A stretch of 64,000 bases of DNA from JADKIH01 sp031417395. Lineage in GTDB: Bacteria > Bacteroidota > Bacteroidia > AKYH767-A > 2013-40CM-41-45. The position numbers and the translations under genes are program-made. How positions within the stretch are numbered: position 1 is the stretch's first letter; each line of letters opens with the position of its first letter. Where the stretch lies: assembly GCA_031417395.1 (NCBI GenBank), contig JANOVM010000045.1:1-64000 (forward strand), read 5' to 3'. The notes beneath the pieces are model-generated. The model worked only from the letters and a program-made list of their open reading frames with translations. It did not search any database and had not been told where the DNA came from. Below, piece by piece: positions 1 through 8,030 of the stretch.

Positions 1-2
1 TG

Positions 3-926
3 AATCCGAATCCTCCTTTAGCAGCAATTACTCCTGCGGGCCCGATTAATCTTTGTTCCGACGGTTCAAACTCACCTTTAACATTAACAGCTGATATAAC
101 CGGTGCACCTCTGGGCGCTACAATTGTATGGAATCAGGATGGTAATCCATCAACTCCTTCTATTACAATAAGCTCAGGAGATATTGATCTTTTACTGAAT
201 GGCGGCACCTTCGCGTATAGCTTCCAGGTAGCTGACCCTGTTACCAATTGCTATAGAACTTCGAATACAGTTACGGTAAACGAAGTTCCTTGCAGCGGTC
301 CAACATTGTATGCTAAACTATTCCTGGAAGGGTACTATTCAGGAAGCGGGGACATGAATACTTCAGGAAGTGGCGGTTGCTTATTCATAACAGGTGGATC
401 ACTTAATCCTCTGGATGCTGATAATGTAACACTCAGCGCTATGTCTTCAACTTTCCCACACCCATTAATTGAATCACAGACCGGTATATTGAAAACTGAC
501 GGAAGCATCAATGTTACATTCACCAATGCAGTTTCCAATGGAGGTTCTTACTATATTAAAGTAACGCACCGTAATGCCCTTGAAACATGGAGTGCTGCTC
601 CGGTTGTCCTTAGCGCAACAACTGCACTGTCTCCTTATGATTTCTCAAGCGCACAAACACAGGCATATGGAAGTAACTTGTCAGATTTGTTTGATGGCAA
701 TTGGGCTATCTTCAGTGGAGATATCTCCGATGCCGGTACAGCTACTGTCGGAATACAAGATGCCATTATTGAATCACAAGATTATGGTGATATGGAAAAC
801 GCAGTATATGTAACCTTACTGGGATATGTTACTGAAGATATCACCGGTGATGGTATTGTTGAATCTGCCGACTACGGCTTAATGGAGAATAACGTTTACT
901 TTACTAGAGTTCTTCAAAGACCGTAA
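3..926 (+). CDS. Secreted multidomain protein, C-terminal part (5' end outside window)
   Basis: The frame is open from the window edge, so this is the tail of a longer gene; the first internal ATG (306) is not a credible start. The visible part opens with an Ig-like bacterial surface domain (about 100 residues, with Cys pairs and a NTVTVNE-type end). The last 205 residues form the C-terminal module shared with the genes ending at 4978, 6080 (minus) and 31389. That module begins LFLEGYYSGSG, contains the YIKVTHRNALETWSAAPV core, and ends in two EF-hand/dockerin-like units (SGDISDAG...ESQDYGDMENAVY and DITGDGIVESADYGLMENNVY) and a final RP. The acidic D-x-D-G-x-V-x-x-x-D spacing suggests Ca2+ binding. 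No classical T9SS type A domain is present. The protein is probably exported and surface-attached or released; its enzymatic part, if any, is off the left edge. Confidence 0.85.
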   Translation, partial: NPNPPLAAITPAGPINLCSDGSNSPLTLTADITGAPLGATIVWNQDGNPSTPSITISSGDIDLLLNGGTFAYSFQVADPVTNCYRTSNTVTVNEVPCSGPTLYAKLFLEGYYSGSGDMNTSGSGGCLFITGGSLNPLDADNVTLSAMSSTFPHPLIESQTGILKTDGSINVTFTNAVSNGGSYYIKVTHRNALETWSAAPVVLSATTALSPYDFSSAQTQAYGSNLSDLFDGNWAIFSGDISDAGTATVGIQDAIIESQDYGDMENAVYVTLLGYVTEDITGDGIVESADYGLMENNVYFTRVLQRP

Positions 927-973
927 TCTATTTTATAAGCCGATGCATTGCTGATTTGCATGCTTTGGTAAAA

Positions 974-1020
974 ATCAAAAAAGCCTCAGTATCCATAATG
1001 GATACTGAGGCTTTTTTGAT
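974..1020 (+). terminator. Rho-independent terminator
   Basis: A perfect 21-bp stem (974-994 pairs with 1000-1020) closes a 5-nt loop. It is rich in GCCTCAGTATCC pairs and its 3' arm contains a run of six T. It lies 47 bp after the stop at 926 and before the next gene on the same strand, so it separates the two transcription units. Confidence 0.85.
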
Positions 1021-1072
1021 TCTATTTACTCAAAACATTTACTATATTTACTTAAAGCAAACTCCTGTCTAA

Positions 1073-4000
1073 ATGAAAGTTATTTTCTCCGGCCAAATTA
1101 AAGCGTACAACAACTTCGAAAAATTTATTTTAAAAAAATTTTGTAGACTTCTATTCTCTATTTTACTATTAACTTGTAATTTAAGTCAGGCACAATGGCT
1201 GAACTGGGCTGATCAAACCTCACTGCGCCTCTCCGTTTCAACTGTTGCCACAACAGATCCTGAAGAAAAAGATATGTGGAATGCAGACCTCGATAATGAC
1301 GGTGATGAAGACTTGATTGTTGTTCGGAAACAGCCTTTTTCTACTTCAACACAGCCGGGGAAATCGAACTTATTGCTTATGAATATAAATGGCATTATGA
1401 CGGATAGGACTACCCTTTACGCTCCTGAATTTATAAGTACTGTAAACTTTGCACGCGATATATTTATTGGTGACTTTGACGGCGATAACTGGAAGGATGT
1501 AATTATAGCCACAACTTTCAATCAGCAGCCATTGTACTATCGTAACCTTGGAAATGATATTGGAGGAAACTGGCTGGGACTTATTAATGAATCGTCGACG
1601 AGATTTCCCTTTTATGCAGAAGATACACCGTTGTTTTGCGCTGTATGGGGTGGCGATATTAATGGTGATGGCTTTAAAGACATATACTTTATAAACTATA
1701 AAGTTAATTCAGGCGGAGGTACAGCTAAAGATTTACTTCTAATAAACAATGGATCAGGGTACTTTACAAATGAAAGTCAGGCTCGCCTCGGTGTTCTTAG
1801 AAATTCTGCATTTGGTACAGCAGTTCAGATAGCGGATATGGATAATGACGGCGATAACGACATCATCAAAAACACAACACTCTATAGTGTTGCTCCATGG
1901 AATTCTCTTGGTTTAATAGTGATGTTTAACAATGGAACAGGAAACTTTACCAATTGGCAGAACCTGGTACCATCAGGATCTCCGTACATGTTTGAAATTG
2001 CAGATTTCAATTTAGATGGAAAAAAAGATTTGTATGTTGTTGATGATGGCAGTGATTATACATTAACGGTTTCATCGTTTGTGGCTAATACAAGTCTTAC
2101 TTTTACCAGGACCAATTTGAATTTCAGTACCTCTAATGGTTTTGGCGGAAATGTACATGCAGCTGATCTGGATCTCGACGGCGACATGGACATTGGTGTT
2201 GCAGATGTTGATGTTGATATTCCTCCCTGCAGCAGCAGTCGCAGAATGGCTATTTATAGAAACGACAACGGTGTATTTACCAATGTATATGGCACCACTT
2301 CGTTTCCGTGGACAACGAATTGTTATGATTTTGCATGGATTGATATTAATTCTGACGGACTAAAAGATTTTATTTCCGGAATTTGCGCAGGATATAAGGT
2401 AATGATGAATGATAATTGCGCTTTGGCTCCAAGTCCGGCCGATTACGACCTCGATGGACTAGCGGATGCCTGCGACCCTTGTCCGACCAATCCTTCACCG
2501 AATTGTACACCTCCAACTGTTTATCCGACTGTGGGAACAAACTACAGTATAGCAAGGCAATGGAATGAACTATTACTTGCTTCCATAAGAAAAGATTTTG
2601 CGCGGCCTACTGTTCACGCCAGAAATTTATTTCATGTTTCAGCAGCCATGTGGGATGCATGGTCTGCTTATGACAGCAGCTCCACAGAATTTTTACTCGG
2701 AAAAACTGTTGGTGGTTTTAATTGTCCGTTTACAGGTATTCCACATTCAACCGATATTGCAGGTGATAGAAAAAAAGCAATCACCTATGCAGCATACCGC
2801 TTATTGAAGAATCGTTTTGCAAATTCTCCCCAGGCAGCTTTATTGTACACCGGTTACGATGTACACATGGATTCTCTGGGTTATGATAAAAATTTTACAT
2901 CCGTTAACTATTCAACTGGCGATGCCAGGGCTTTGGGTAATTACATTGCACAATGTTACATAGATTTTGGTCTGCAGGATGGTTCGAATCAACAAAACGG
3001 CTATGCCAATACCAGTTATACTCCTGTAAATCCGCCTATGAATGTTGATGTTCCCGGTGATCCTACCATTGTAAATTATAACCGCTGGCAGCCATTAACC
3101 CTGCATTTGTTCATTGACCAGAGTGGTAATGCCATTCCCGGAGCAACGCCACCGTTTCTTAGTCCTGAGTGGGGTGGCGTTACACCGTTTGCTTTGGATT
3201 CATCAGTGCTTACTGTTAACCAGCGGAACGGATTTAATTATAAAGTCTATCACGATCCCGGTCCTCCTCCACAATTGCAGATGGATGGTTTGGGAACATC
3301 GGAACAATACAAATATGGTTTTGCATTGGTTTCAACATGGTCTTCCCATCTCGATCCGACGGATGGAGTCATGTGGGATATTTCTCCGGCGACGCAAGGC
3401 AATAGAACCAATCTGCCGGCCACCGTTGCTGATTACCCGAATTTTTATAATCAGCTATCAGGAGGTACAACAAATGTTGGCTATACCGTAAATCCAAAAA
3501 CAGGATTACCGTATGCCCCTAATTTTGTTCCGCGGGGTGATTATGCGCGCGTACTTGCTGAGTTCTGGGCTGATGGTCCTGAATCAGAAACACCACCCGG
3601 ACATTGGTTTACATTATTCAATTATATTACTGATCATCCTGCACAAACACGACAGTATAAAGGAGCAGGTCCTGTATTGGACAGTCTGGAATGGGACGTA
3701 AAAGGATATTTTGCTTTAGGAGGAAGCATGCACGATGTTGCCATATCGGTTTGGGGAATGAAAGGTTGGTATGATTTTATTCGTCCACTTTCAGCAATAA
3801 GAGCTATGGCAGCATTAGGTCAAAGCAGCGACCCCGTTGGCCCGTCGTATCATCCTGCAGGAATTCCTTTAATACCGGGCTATATAGAAGTTGTCGGATC
3901 CGGCGATGCACTTGCAAATGGCACAACAAATGTTGGAAAAATTAAACTCAAAGCATGGCGCGGACACAGCTTTATAAATAATGTTGATGTAGATGAAGCA

Positions 4001-4978
4001 GGTGTTGGATGGATATTGGCTGATAACTGGTTGCCGTATCAGCGGCCATCATTTGTTACACCGCCATTTGCGGGATACATTTCAGGGCATTCAACATATT
4101 CGCGTGCAGCAGCAGAAATTTTTACTGCATTTACAGGTGATAAATATTTCCCGGGGGGGTTAGGTGTTTTTAATGCACTGCAAAATCAATTCCTTGTATT
4201 TGAAGATGGTCCTAGTGTAAATGTTCAATTGCAATGGGCCACCTATCAGGATGCTGCTGATGAATCTTCTTTGTCAAGGATATGGGGAGGCATACATCCT
4301 CCATGCGACGATATTCCCGGAAGAAAAATTGCTGTTGATATAGCAGCTGCATCATTTACTAAAGCTGAAAAATATTTCTTTCCTGACACCTTAACGATCA
4401 CACTAAAAGTTTTTATCGAAGGATTTTATCTCGGTGCGGGACAAATGCAAGCTTCTGTAAATCCGGTTAACTTCCCGAACCTATGCGATACGATTATTGC
4501 AGAATTGCACAATGTCAATTCACCTTATGGTATAGTGTTCAGCTCAAAGAGTACACTTTCAACTTCAGGAACCGGCAATTTTTATTTCCCGCGCGAAGCC
4601 GGAGGAAATTATTATTTAGCGATTCGCCATAGGAATGGAATGGAGACCTGGTCTGCAAACCCTGTTTACATTGCAGATAAAACGACTTACAATTTCACAA
4701 ATGCGCAAAACAAAGCCTACGGAAACAATCAAAGTAATCTTGGAGACGGAAACTTTGCCATCTGGAGTGGAGATATCAGTGATGCAGCGACATCAACTTC
4801 CGGCTTACAGGATGGAATTGTAGAATCTTCCGATTATGGTAATATGGAGAATGCAGTTTACTATACCTTAAATGGATATTTAGCCGAAGATATTACAGGA
4901 GACGGAATTGTTGAATCTGCTGATTATGGACTGATGGAAAACAACGTTTATTATACTGTTGTTTCTATGCGTCCCTAA
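1073..4978 (+). CDS. Secreted vanadium-dependent haloperoxidase-like protein with FG-GAP repeats and dockerin-like C-terminus
   Basis: 1301 residues. A signal peptide with a long basic n-region precedes the core LLFSILLLTC and a cut near SQAQ. Residues about 60-460 hold seven FG-GAP/VCBS-type Ca-binding repeats (DLDNDGDEDLIVV, GDINGDGFKDIYF and similar), then one thrombospondin-3-like DYDLDGLADACDPCP segment. Residues about 485-1090 match the vanadium haloperoxidase/PAP2 fold: Lys897 and Arg904 in KGWYDFIRP, His1006 in ISGHSTYSR, Arg1069 and His1075 in SRIWGGIH. The K-x6-R and R-x5-H spacings equal those of the classical vanadate site. Family members oxidise halides with H2O2 or act as phosphatases; which applies here is not visible. 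Residues about 1106-1301 are the C-terminal module shared with three other proteins in the window. It probably acts outside the cell. Confidence 0.88.
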   Translation: MKVIFSGQIKAYNNFEKFILKKFCRLLFSILLLTCNLSQAQWLNWADQTSLRLSVSTVATTDPEEKDMWNADLDNDGDEDLIVVRKQPFSTSTQPGKSNLLLMNINGIMTDRTTLYAPEFISTVNFARDIFIGDFDGDNWKDVIIATTFNQQPLYYRNLGNDIGGNWLGLINESSTRFPFYAEDTPLFCAVWGGDINGDGFKDIYFINYKVNSGGGTAKDLLLINNGSGYFTNESQARLGVLRNSAFGTAVQIADMDNDGDNDIIKNTTLYSVAPWNSLGLIVMFNNGTGNFTNWQNLVPSGSPYMFEIADFNLDGKKDLYVVDDGSDYTLTVSSFVANTSLTFTRTNLNFSTSNGFGGNVHAADLDLDGDMDIGVADVDVDIPPCSSSRRMAIYRNDNGVFTNVYGTTSFPWTTNCYDFAWIDINSDGLKDFISGICAGYKVMMNDNCALAPSPADYDLDGLADACDPCPTNPSPNCTPPTVYPTVGTNYSIARQWNELLLASIRKDFARPTVHARNLFHVSAAMWDAWSAYDSSSTEFLLGKTVGGFNCPFTGIPHSTDIAGDRKKAITYAAYRLLKNRFANSPQAALLYTGYDVHMDSLGYDKNFTSVNYSTGDARALGNYIAQCYIDFGLQDGSNQQNGYANTSYTPVNPPMNVDVPGDPTIVNYNRWQPLTLHLFIDQSGNAIPGATPPFLSPEWGGVTPFALDSSVLTVNQRNGFNYKVYHDPGPPPQLQMDGLGTSEQYKYGFALVSTWSSHLDPTDGVMWDISPATQGNRTNLPATVADYPNFYNQLSGGTTNVGYTVNPKTGLPYAPNFVPRGDYARVLAEFWADGPESETPPGHWFTLFNYITDHPAQTRQYKGAGPVLDSLEWDVKGYFALGGSMHDVAISVWGMKGWYDFIRPLSAIRAMAALGQSSDPVGPSYHPAGIPLIPGYIEVVGSGDALANGTTNVGKIKLKAWRGHSFINNVDVDEAGVGWILADNWLPYQRPSFVTPPFAGYISGHSTYSRAAAEIFTAFTGDKYFPGGLGVFNALQNQFLVFEDGPSVNVQLQWATYQDAADESSLSRIWGGIHPPCDDIPGRKIAVDIAAASFTKAEKYFFPDTLTITLKVFIEGFYLGAGQMQASVNPVNFPNLCDTIIAELHNVNSPYGIVFSSKSTLSTSGTGNFYFPREAGGNYYLAIRHRNGMETWSANPVYIADKTTYNFTNAQNKAYGNNQSNLGDGNFAIWSGDISDAATSTSGLQDGIVESSDYGNMENAVYYTLNGYLAEDITGDGIVESADYGLMENNVYYTVVSMRP

Positions 4979-4992
4979 AGATTTATTTAGAT

Positions 4993-5000
4993 TATATTTG
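4993..5000 (+). promoter_or_regulatory. Bacteroidota -7 promoter element (TAnnTTTG)
   Basis: TATATTTG matches the Bacteroidota -7 consensus TAnnTTTG and lies 24 bp before the ATG at 5025. I see no -33 TTTG at the expected 19-21 nt spacing. Its position between the ATG at 4959 and that at 5025 supports the downstream start. Confidence 0.5.
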
Positions 5001-5024
5001 CCATATAAACTAAACCAAAAAACC

Positions 5025-5996
5025 ATGAAAAGAACCTTTACCTTATTATTTCTATTAATTGCCATTAATTCCTTTGCTCAACCTTCTCTTTTGTCGTCTG
5101 AAATGGCTGCTCCGGGAACAGTCTTTACGTATAAGCACGTTGGAACTTTTACGCCTATTGATACAGCGGTGCAAGGTGCTAACCAGACATGGAATTACAG
5201 TACGGTTACTACTACAACCGATCCGGATTATGTCAATACGATTATTAATCCGGCGGTTACAGCTTATTACGATTCTTTTCCAACTGCAAATTGGGGAATT
5301 CTGGAAGATGGAGATACTACTTTTAATTTCTATCATCTTTCTTCAACCAATATGGAAAGAGTTGGCGGCTACAATCCCACTGACGGATATACATACTATC
5401 CAAACACACAGATAGAATATGTTTTTCCTATGCAATTAGGCGTAAGCAATTTTGATGTTTCAACCAATGTAAACAATGGAAGCTCCAACAATGTAAATTA
5501 TGCTTTTGATTGCATTGGCTACGGGACACTTATAGCACCGGGAGGTCATACCTATACTAATGTTATCATGACCAGAGTGGTTGTTGATATAGTATTTTTA
5601 CAGGTAGTTTCTTTTATTTGGTATGATTCGGATAATGGCATGCCTGTATTTAATTATATTCCCGGCGATGGTTTTTTTATTCCTGAAGCGGCTATATACT
5701 TAAATAGTATTACAACTGTTGGAATCAACGAAAACTCATTTGCTTCAGGTCTAAGGATAAATAATCCTGTTTCAAACATGCTTTCAATGAGTCTTTATTC
5801 TGAAACGCCCGTTGCTTTATCGTATGACCTTAGAAATTCACTCGGACAAATATTATCATCAGGAATTATTGAGAAAAGTCAGTTTCCGCAATTGCGCATG
5901 GACATGAGTTCTTATGCAGGCGGACTTTATTTTCTAACAGTAAGAGACTTGTGTGATCCTTCAAAAAGCAAGTCATTAAAAGTTATTAAGCAATAA
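5025..5996 (+). CDS. Secreted protein with T9SS type A sorting domain
   Basis: 323 residues from the ATG at 5025. This start gives a clean signal peptide (MKRTFTLLFLLIAINSFAQ). The longer frame from 4959 would overlap the previous gene and put 22 non-signal residues in front. The middle part (about residues 25-240) is rich in aromatic and Thr/Asn residues, looks like a beta-rich extracellular domain, and I do not recognise it. The C-terminal 75 residues have the usual T9SS type A layout: a strand with NPVSN, a YDLRNSLGQILSSG turn, and a final SSYAGGLYFLTV...KSLKVIKQ. It is therefore probably exported through the outer membrane by T9SS. Function unknown. Confidence 0.85.
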   Translation: MKRTFTLLFLLIAINSFAQPSLLSSEMAAPGTVFTYKHVGTFTPIDTAVQGANQTWNYSTVTTTTDPDYVNTIINPAVTAYYDSFPTANWGILEDGDTTFNFYHLSSTNMERVGGYNPTDGYTYYPNTQIEYVFPMQLGVSNFDVSTNVNNGSSNNVNYAFDCIGYGTLIAPGGHTYTNVIMTRVVVDIVFLQVVSFIWYDSDNGMPVFNYIPGDGFFIPEAAIYLNSITTVGINENSFASGLRINNPVSNMLSMSLYSETPVALSYDLRNSLGQILSSGIIEKSQFPQLRMDMSSYAGGLYFLTVRDLCDPSKSKSLKVIKQ

Positions 5997-6009
5997 AAAA
6001 GTTTTTTTT

Positions 6010-6064
6010 AAAGAGCTTATACAATTGACGATTTTTGTTAATCAATTGTATAAGCTCTTTTTAT
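6010..6064 (+). terminator. Terminator hairpin between convergent genes
   Basis: A 19-bp perfect stem (6010-6028 with 6042-6060) and a 13-nt loop are followed by TTTTATT. The hairpin lies 13 bp after the stop at 5996 and 16 bp before the end of the minus-strand gene at 6080. It may serve both, but the T-run suits the plus strand better. Confidence 0.75.
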
Positions 6065-6079
6065 TAAGCAGGATTTGAT

Positions 6080-7951
6080 TTATGGATGTATAGATATACG
6101 AAGTAAATTATTTTCAACTAAACTGAAATCCGTAGAATCAACCATTTTGTCTCCATTCAGATCATTCGCTAAATATCCATTTTGAAATATTTTTGTTGAA
6201 TTTTTTATAGAGGTAAAATCCGATATGTTTATTATATCGTCAGAAGTTACATCTCCACTAATCAGTGCAAAACTTCCGTCAACCATCCTTTTTAGATTAT
6301 CTCCATACACCTGAGATAAAGCAGCAGTAAAATCAAAAGAAGTATAGTTACTAAAACGTATGGCAGATGAACTCCATGTTTTTAATGTATTTCGAGAATA
6401 AGTCGCTAAAAAATATCTTTTACCGTTTACACTTGCCGGCAAATAAAACAAACCATTCCCTTTGGTATTAACAACTCCTTTGGTAGAATAAATTAATCCA
6501 TACGGTGAAATGCTATCGTGCAATTCAACAGTTATCGAATCACAATTTCCATTTCCTAAAACGGAAACCATTTGGCCGGAAGTACTATAATATCCTTCAA
6601 CATATAATTTAAGTGCAATTGCCGGAGTCACCGGACCGACTGAAAAACTAAAGGGGCTGGTAAAATTTCCACATGCATCCGTCAGCGTAATAAATCCACT
6701 TGTAGCGCTCGCAGGAACTACAGCATTAATTTTAGTACTGTTGCTTATAGTGAATGAAGCATTGATTCCATTAAATTTAACTGAAGTAACACCCGATAAA
6801 TTACTGCCGGAAATGACTACCGTACTTCCTGCCGGAGAAGACGCCGGACTTACACTAGTAATTTGTGTTGCATTAACAATAATTGTATTGGATGTTTTAG
6901 AACAATTGCCGGCACCAACTTCCGTTACAAAATAATTACCGCTTGTATTAACTGTAATGCTTTGTGTTGTAGCGCCGTTTGACCATTGATAGGAATTTGC
7001 CGGCGATGCTGTAAGTGTAATATTTCCTGTAGAACAAAATTGCCAGGGACCATTTTCAGAAACAGTAGTCGGAAAATTGCAGGAAGAAGTCCAGCAAAAA
7101 TCCGTCGGTGCCGCTGATGTAGCACCACCAAGCGGAGATAGAAAAAACATATCTTCCAACAACCTAAGAAAATTATAATGATTAAAATAATTGGAATAAC
7201 TACCCTGCTGAACCATTGGACCTAATAACAATGTAACGATACGTTGGTTATAAAAATTATCCTCATCAAAAGTCAGTATAAATAAACTGTTGTGGGTCTT
7301 AGCCCATTGTATGTAGCCGTCAAGATTATTTTGAACCCACGTATCTCCATTTGTTATACGAGAAGGATAAGTGCCATCGTGCATACTGTGTCCGCCATCG
7401 GGAACAACTATCGATAAATGAGGAAGCAGGTTATAGTCTGTGGGAAATGAAGTGAATGGCTGATTTACGGAGGCGGGAACACCATTTAAAGTGCTTCCCT
7501 GCCAATTAACCCATGGATTATGTTTTCGTGCATAACCACCATAATATTCTCCTGTGAATCCTGCAGCAGGAAGATCTTCGCAATAACCGGTGAAAGTTTT
7601 TGATGCTGCAATCATTTGTGCCCCGAGGTTAGGAGTAATAAAAGGAAGGCCCTGCGGAAGATCATTCGATGTTACGCCCTGTGTCGATCCTGAAAACATT
7701 TGCATATAATTAGGCTGACTTGGCCGGGACATTCCATACGACTGGGTAAAAAGTGCGCAATTAGGGTCGTTTATTAAACTTCTTATATAGGTGGCAACTG
7801 TTGAATCAACAATTTCGCTAAAGGATGTATTTTCCAAAATCAATACCACTACATGATCCGGATGAGGAATATAAGCAGAGGTTTTAATGAAAAATCCATT
7901 AAATAATAAAATGAATCCAAGGGTAAATTTTGAAATAGAGTTATAGTTCAT
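6080..7951 (-). CDS. Secreted phosphoesterase-family protein with Ig-like and IPT domains and dockerin-like C-terminus
   Basis: 623 residues. A signal peptide (FTLGFILLFNGFFIKTSA) is followed at about residues 30-290 by a domain of the phosphoesterase family (PF04185: acid phosphatase / phospholipase C / SapM-like, alkaline phosphatase fold). Visible hallmarks are HVVVLILENTSF, SQPNYMQMFSG, PHLSIVVPDGGHSMHDG, LFILTFDEDN and HYNFLRLLEDMF. Then come an Ig-like segment (about 300-365), an IPT/TIG domain (ITSVSPASSPAGSTVVISG, about 366-440) and the shared C-terminal module ending IHP. The EF-hand-like units here are degenerate compared with the other three copies (GDVTSDDIINISDFTSIKN). It is a paralogue of the gene at 27352-31389. 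The likely role is extracellular phosphate ester hydrolysis; the substrate is unknown. Confidence 0.85.
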   Translation of the reverse strand: MNYNSISKFTLGFILLFNGFFIKTSAYIPHPDHVVVLILENTSFSEIVDSTVATYIRSLINDPNCALFTQSYGMSRPSQPNYMQMFSGSTQGVTSNDLPQGLPFITPNLGAQMIAASKTFTGYCEDLPAAGFTGEYYGGYARKHNPWVNWQGSTLNGVPASVNQPFTSFPTDYNLLPHLSIVVPDGGHSMHDGTYPSRITNGDTWVQNNLDGYIQWAKTHNSLFILTFDEDNFYNQRIVTLLLGPMVQQGSYSNYFNHYNFLRLLEDMFFLSPLGGATSAAPTDFCWTSSCNFPTTVSENGPWQFCSTGNITLTASPANSYQWSNGATTQSITVNTSGNYFVTEVGAGNCSKTSNTIIVNATQITSVSPASSPAGSTVVISGSNLSGVTSVKFNGINASFTISNSTKINAVVPASATSGFITLTDACGNFTSPFSFSVGPVTPAIALKLYVEGYYSTSGQMVSVLGNGNCDSITVELHDSISPYGLIYSTKGVVNTKGNGLFYLPASVNGKRYFLATYSRNTLKTWSSSAIRFSNYTSFDFTAALSQVYGDNLKRMVDGSFALISGDVTSDDIINISDFTSIKNSTKIFQNGYLANDLNGDKMVDSTDFSLVENNLLRISIHP

Positions 7952-8030
7952 AGGTATTTAAAGCTAAAAATGTTATTTTAGAAAAAATTGTATTATACAT
8001 CAAGATAATGCAAGATAAGCTATTATCTAA

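Noticed and set aside
4959..5024. Upstream ATG at 4959 as the start of the T9SS protein
   Set aside because: It overlaps the previous gene, lies upstream of the -7 element at 4993, and would place 22 residues before a normal signal peptide that begins at 5025.
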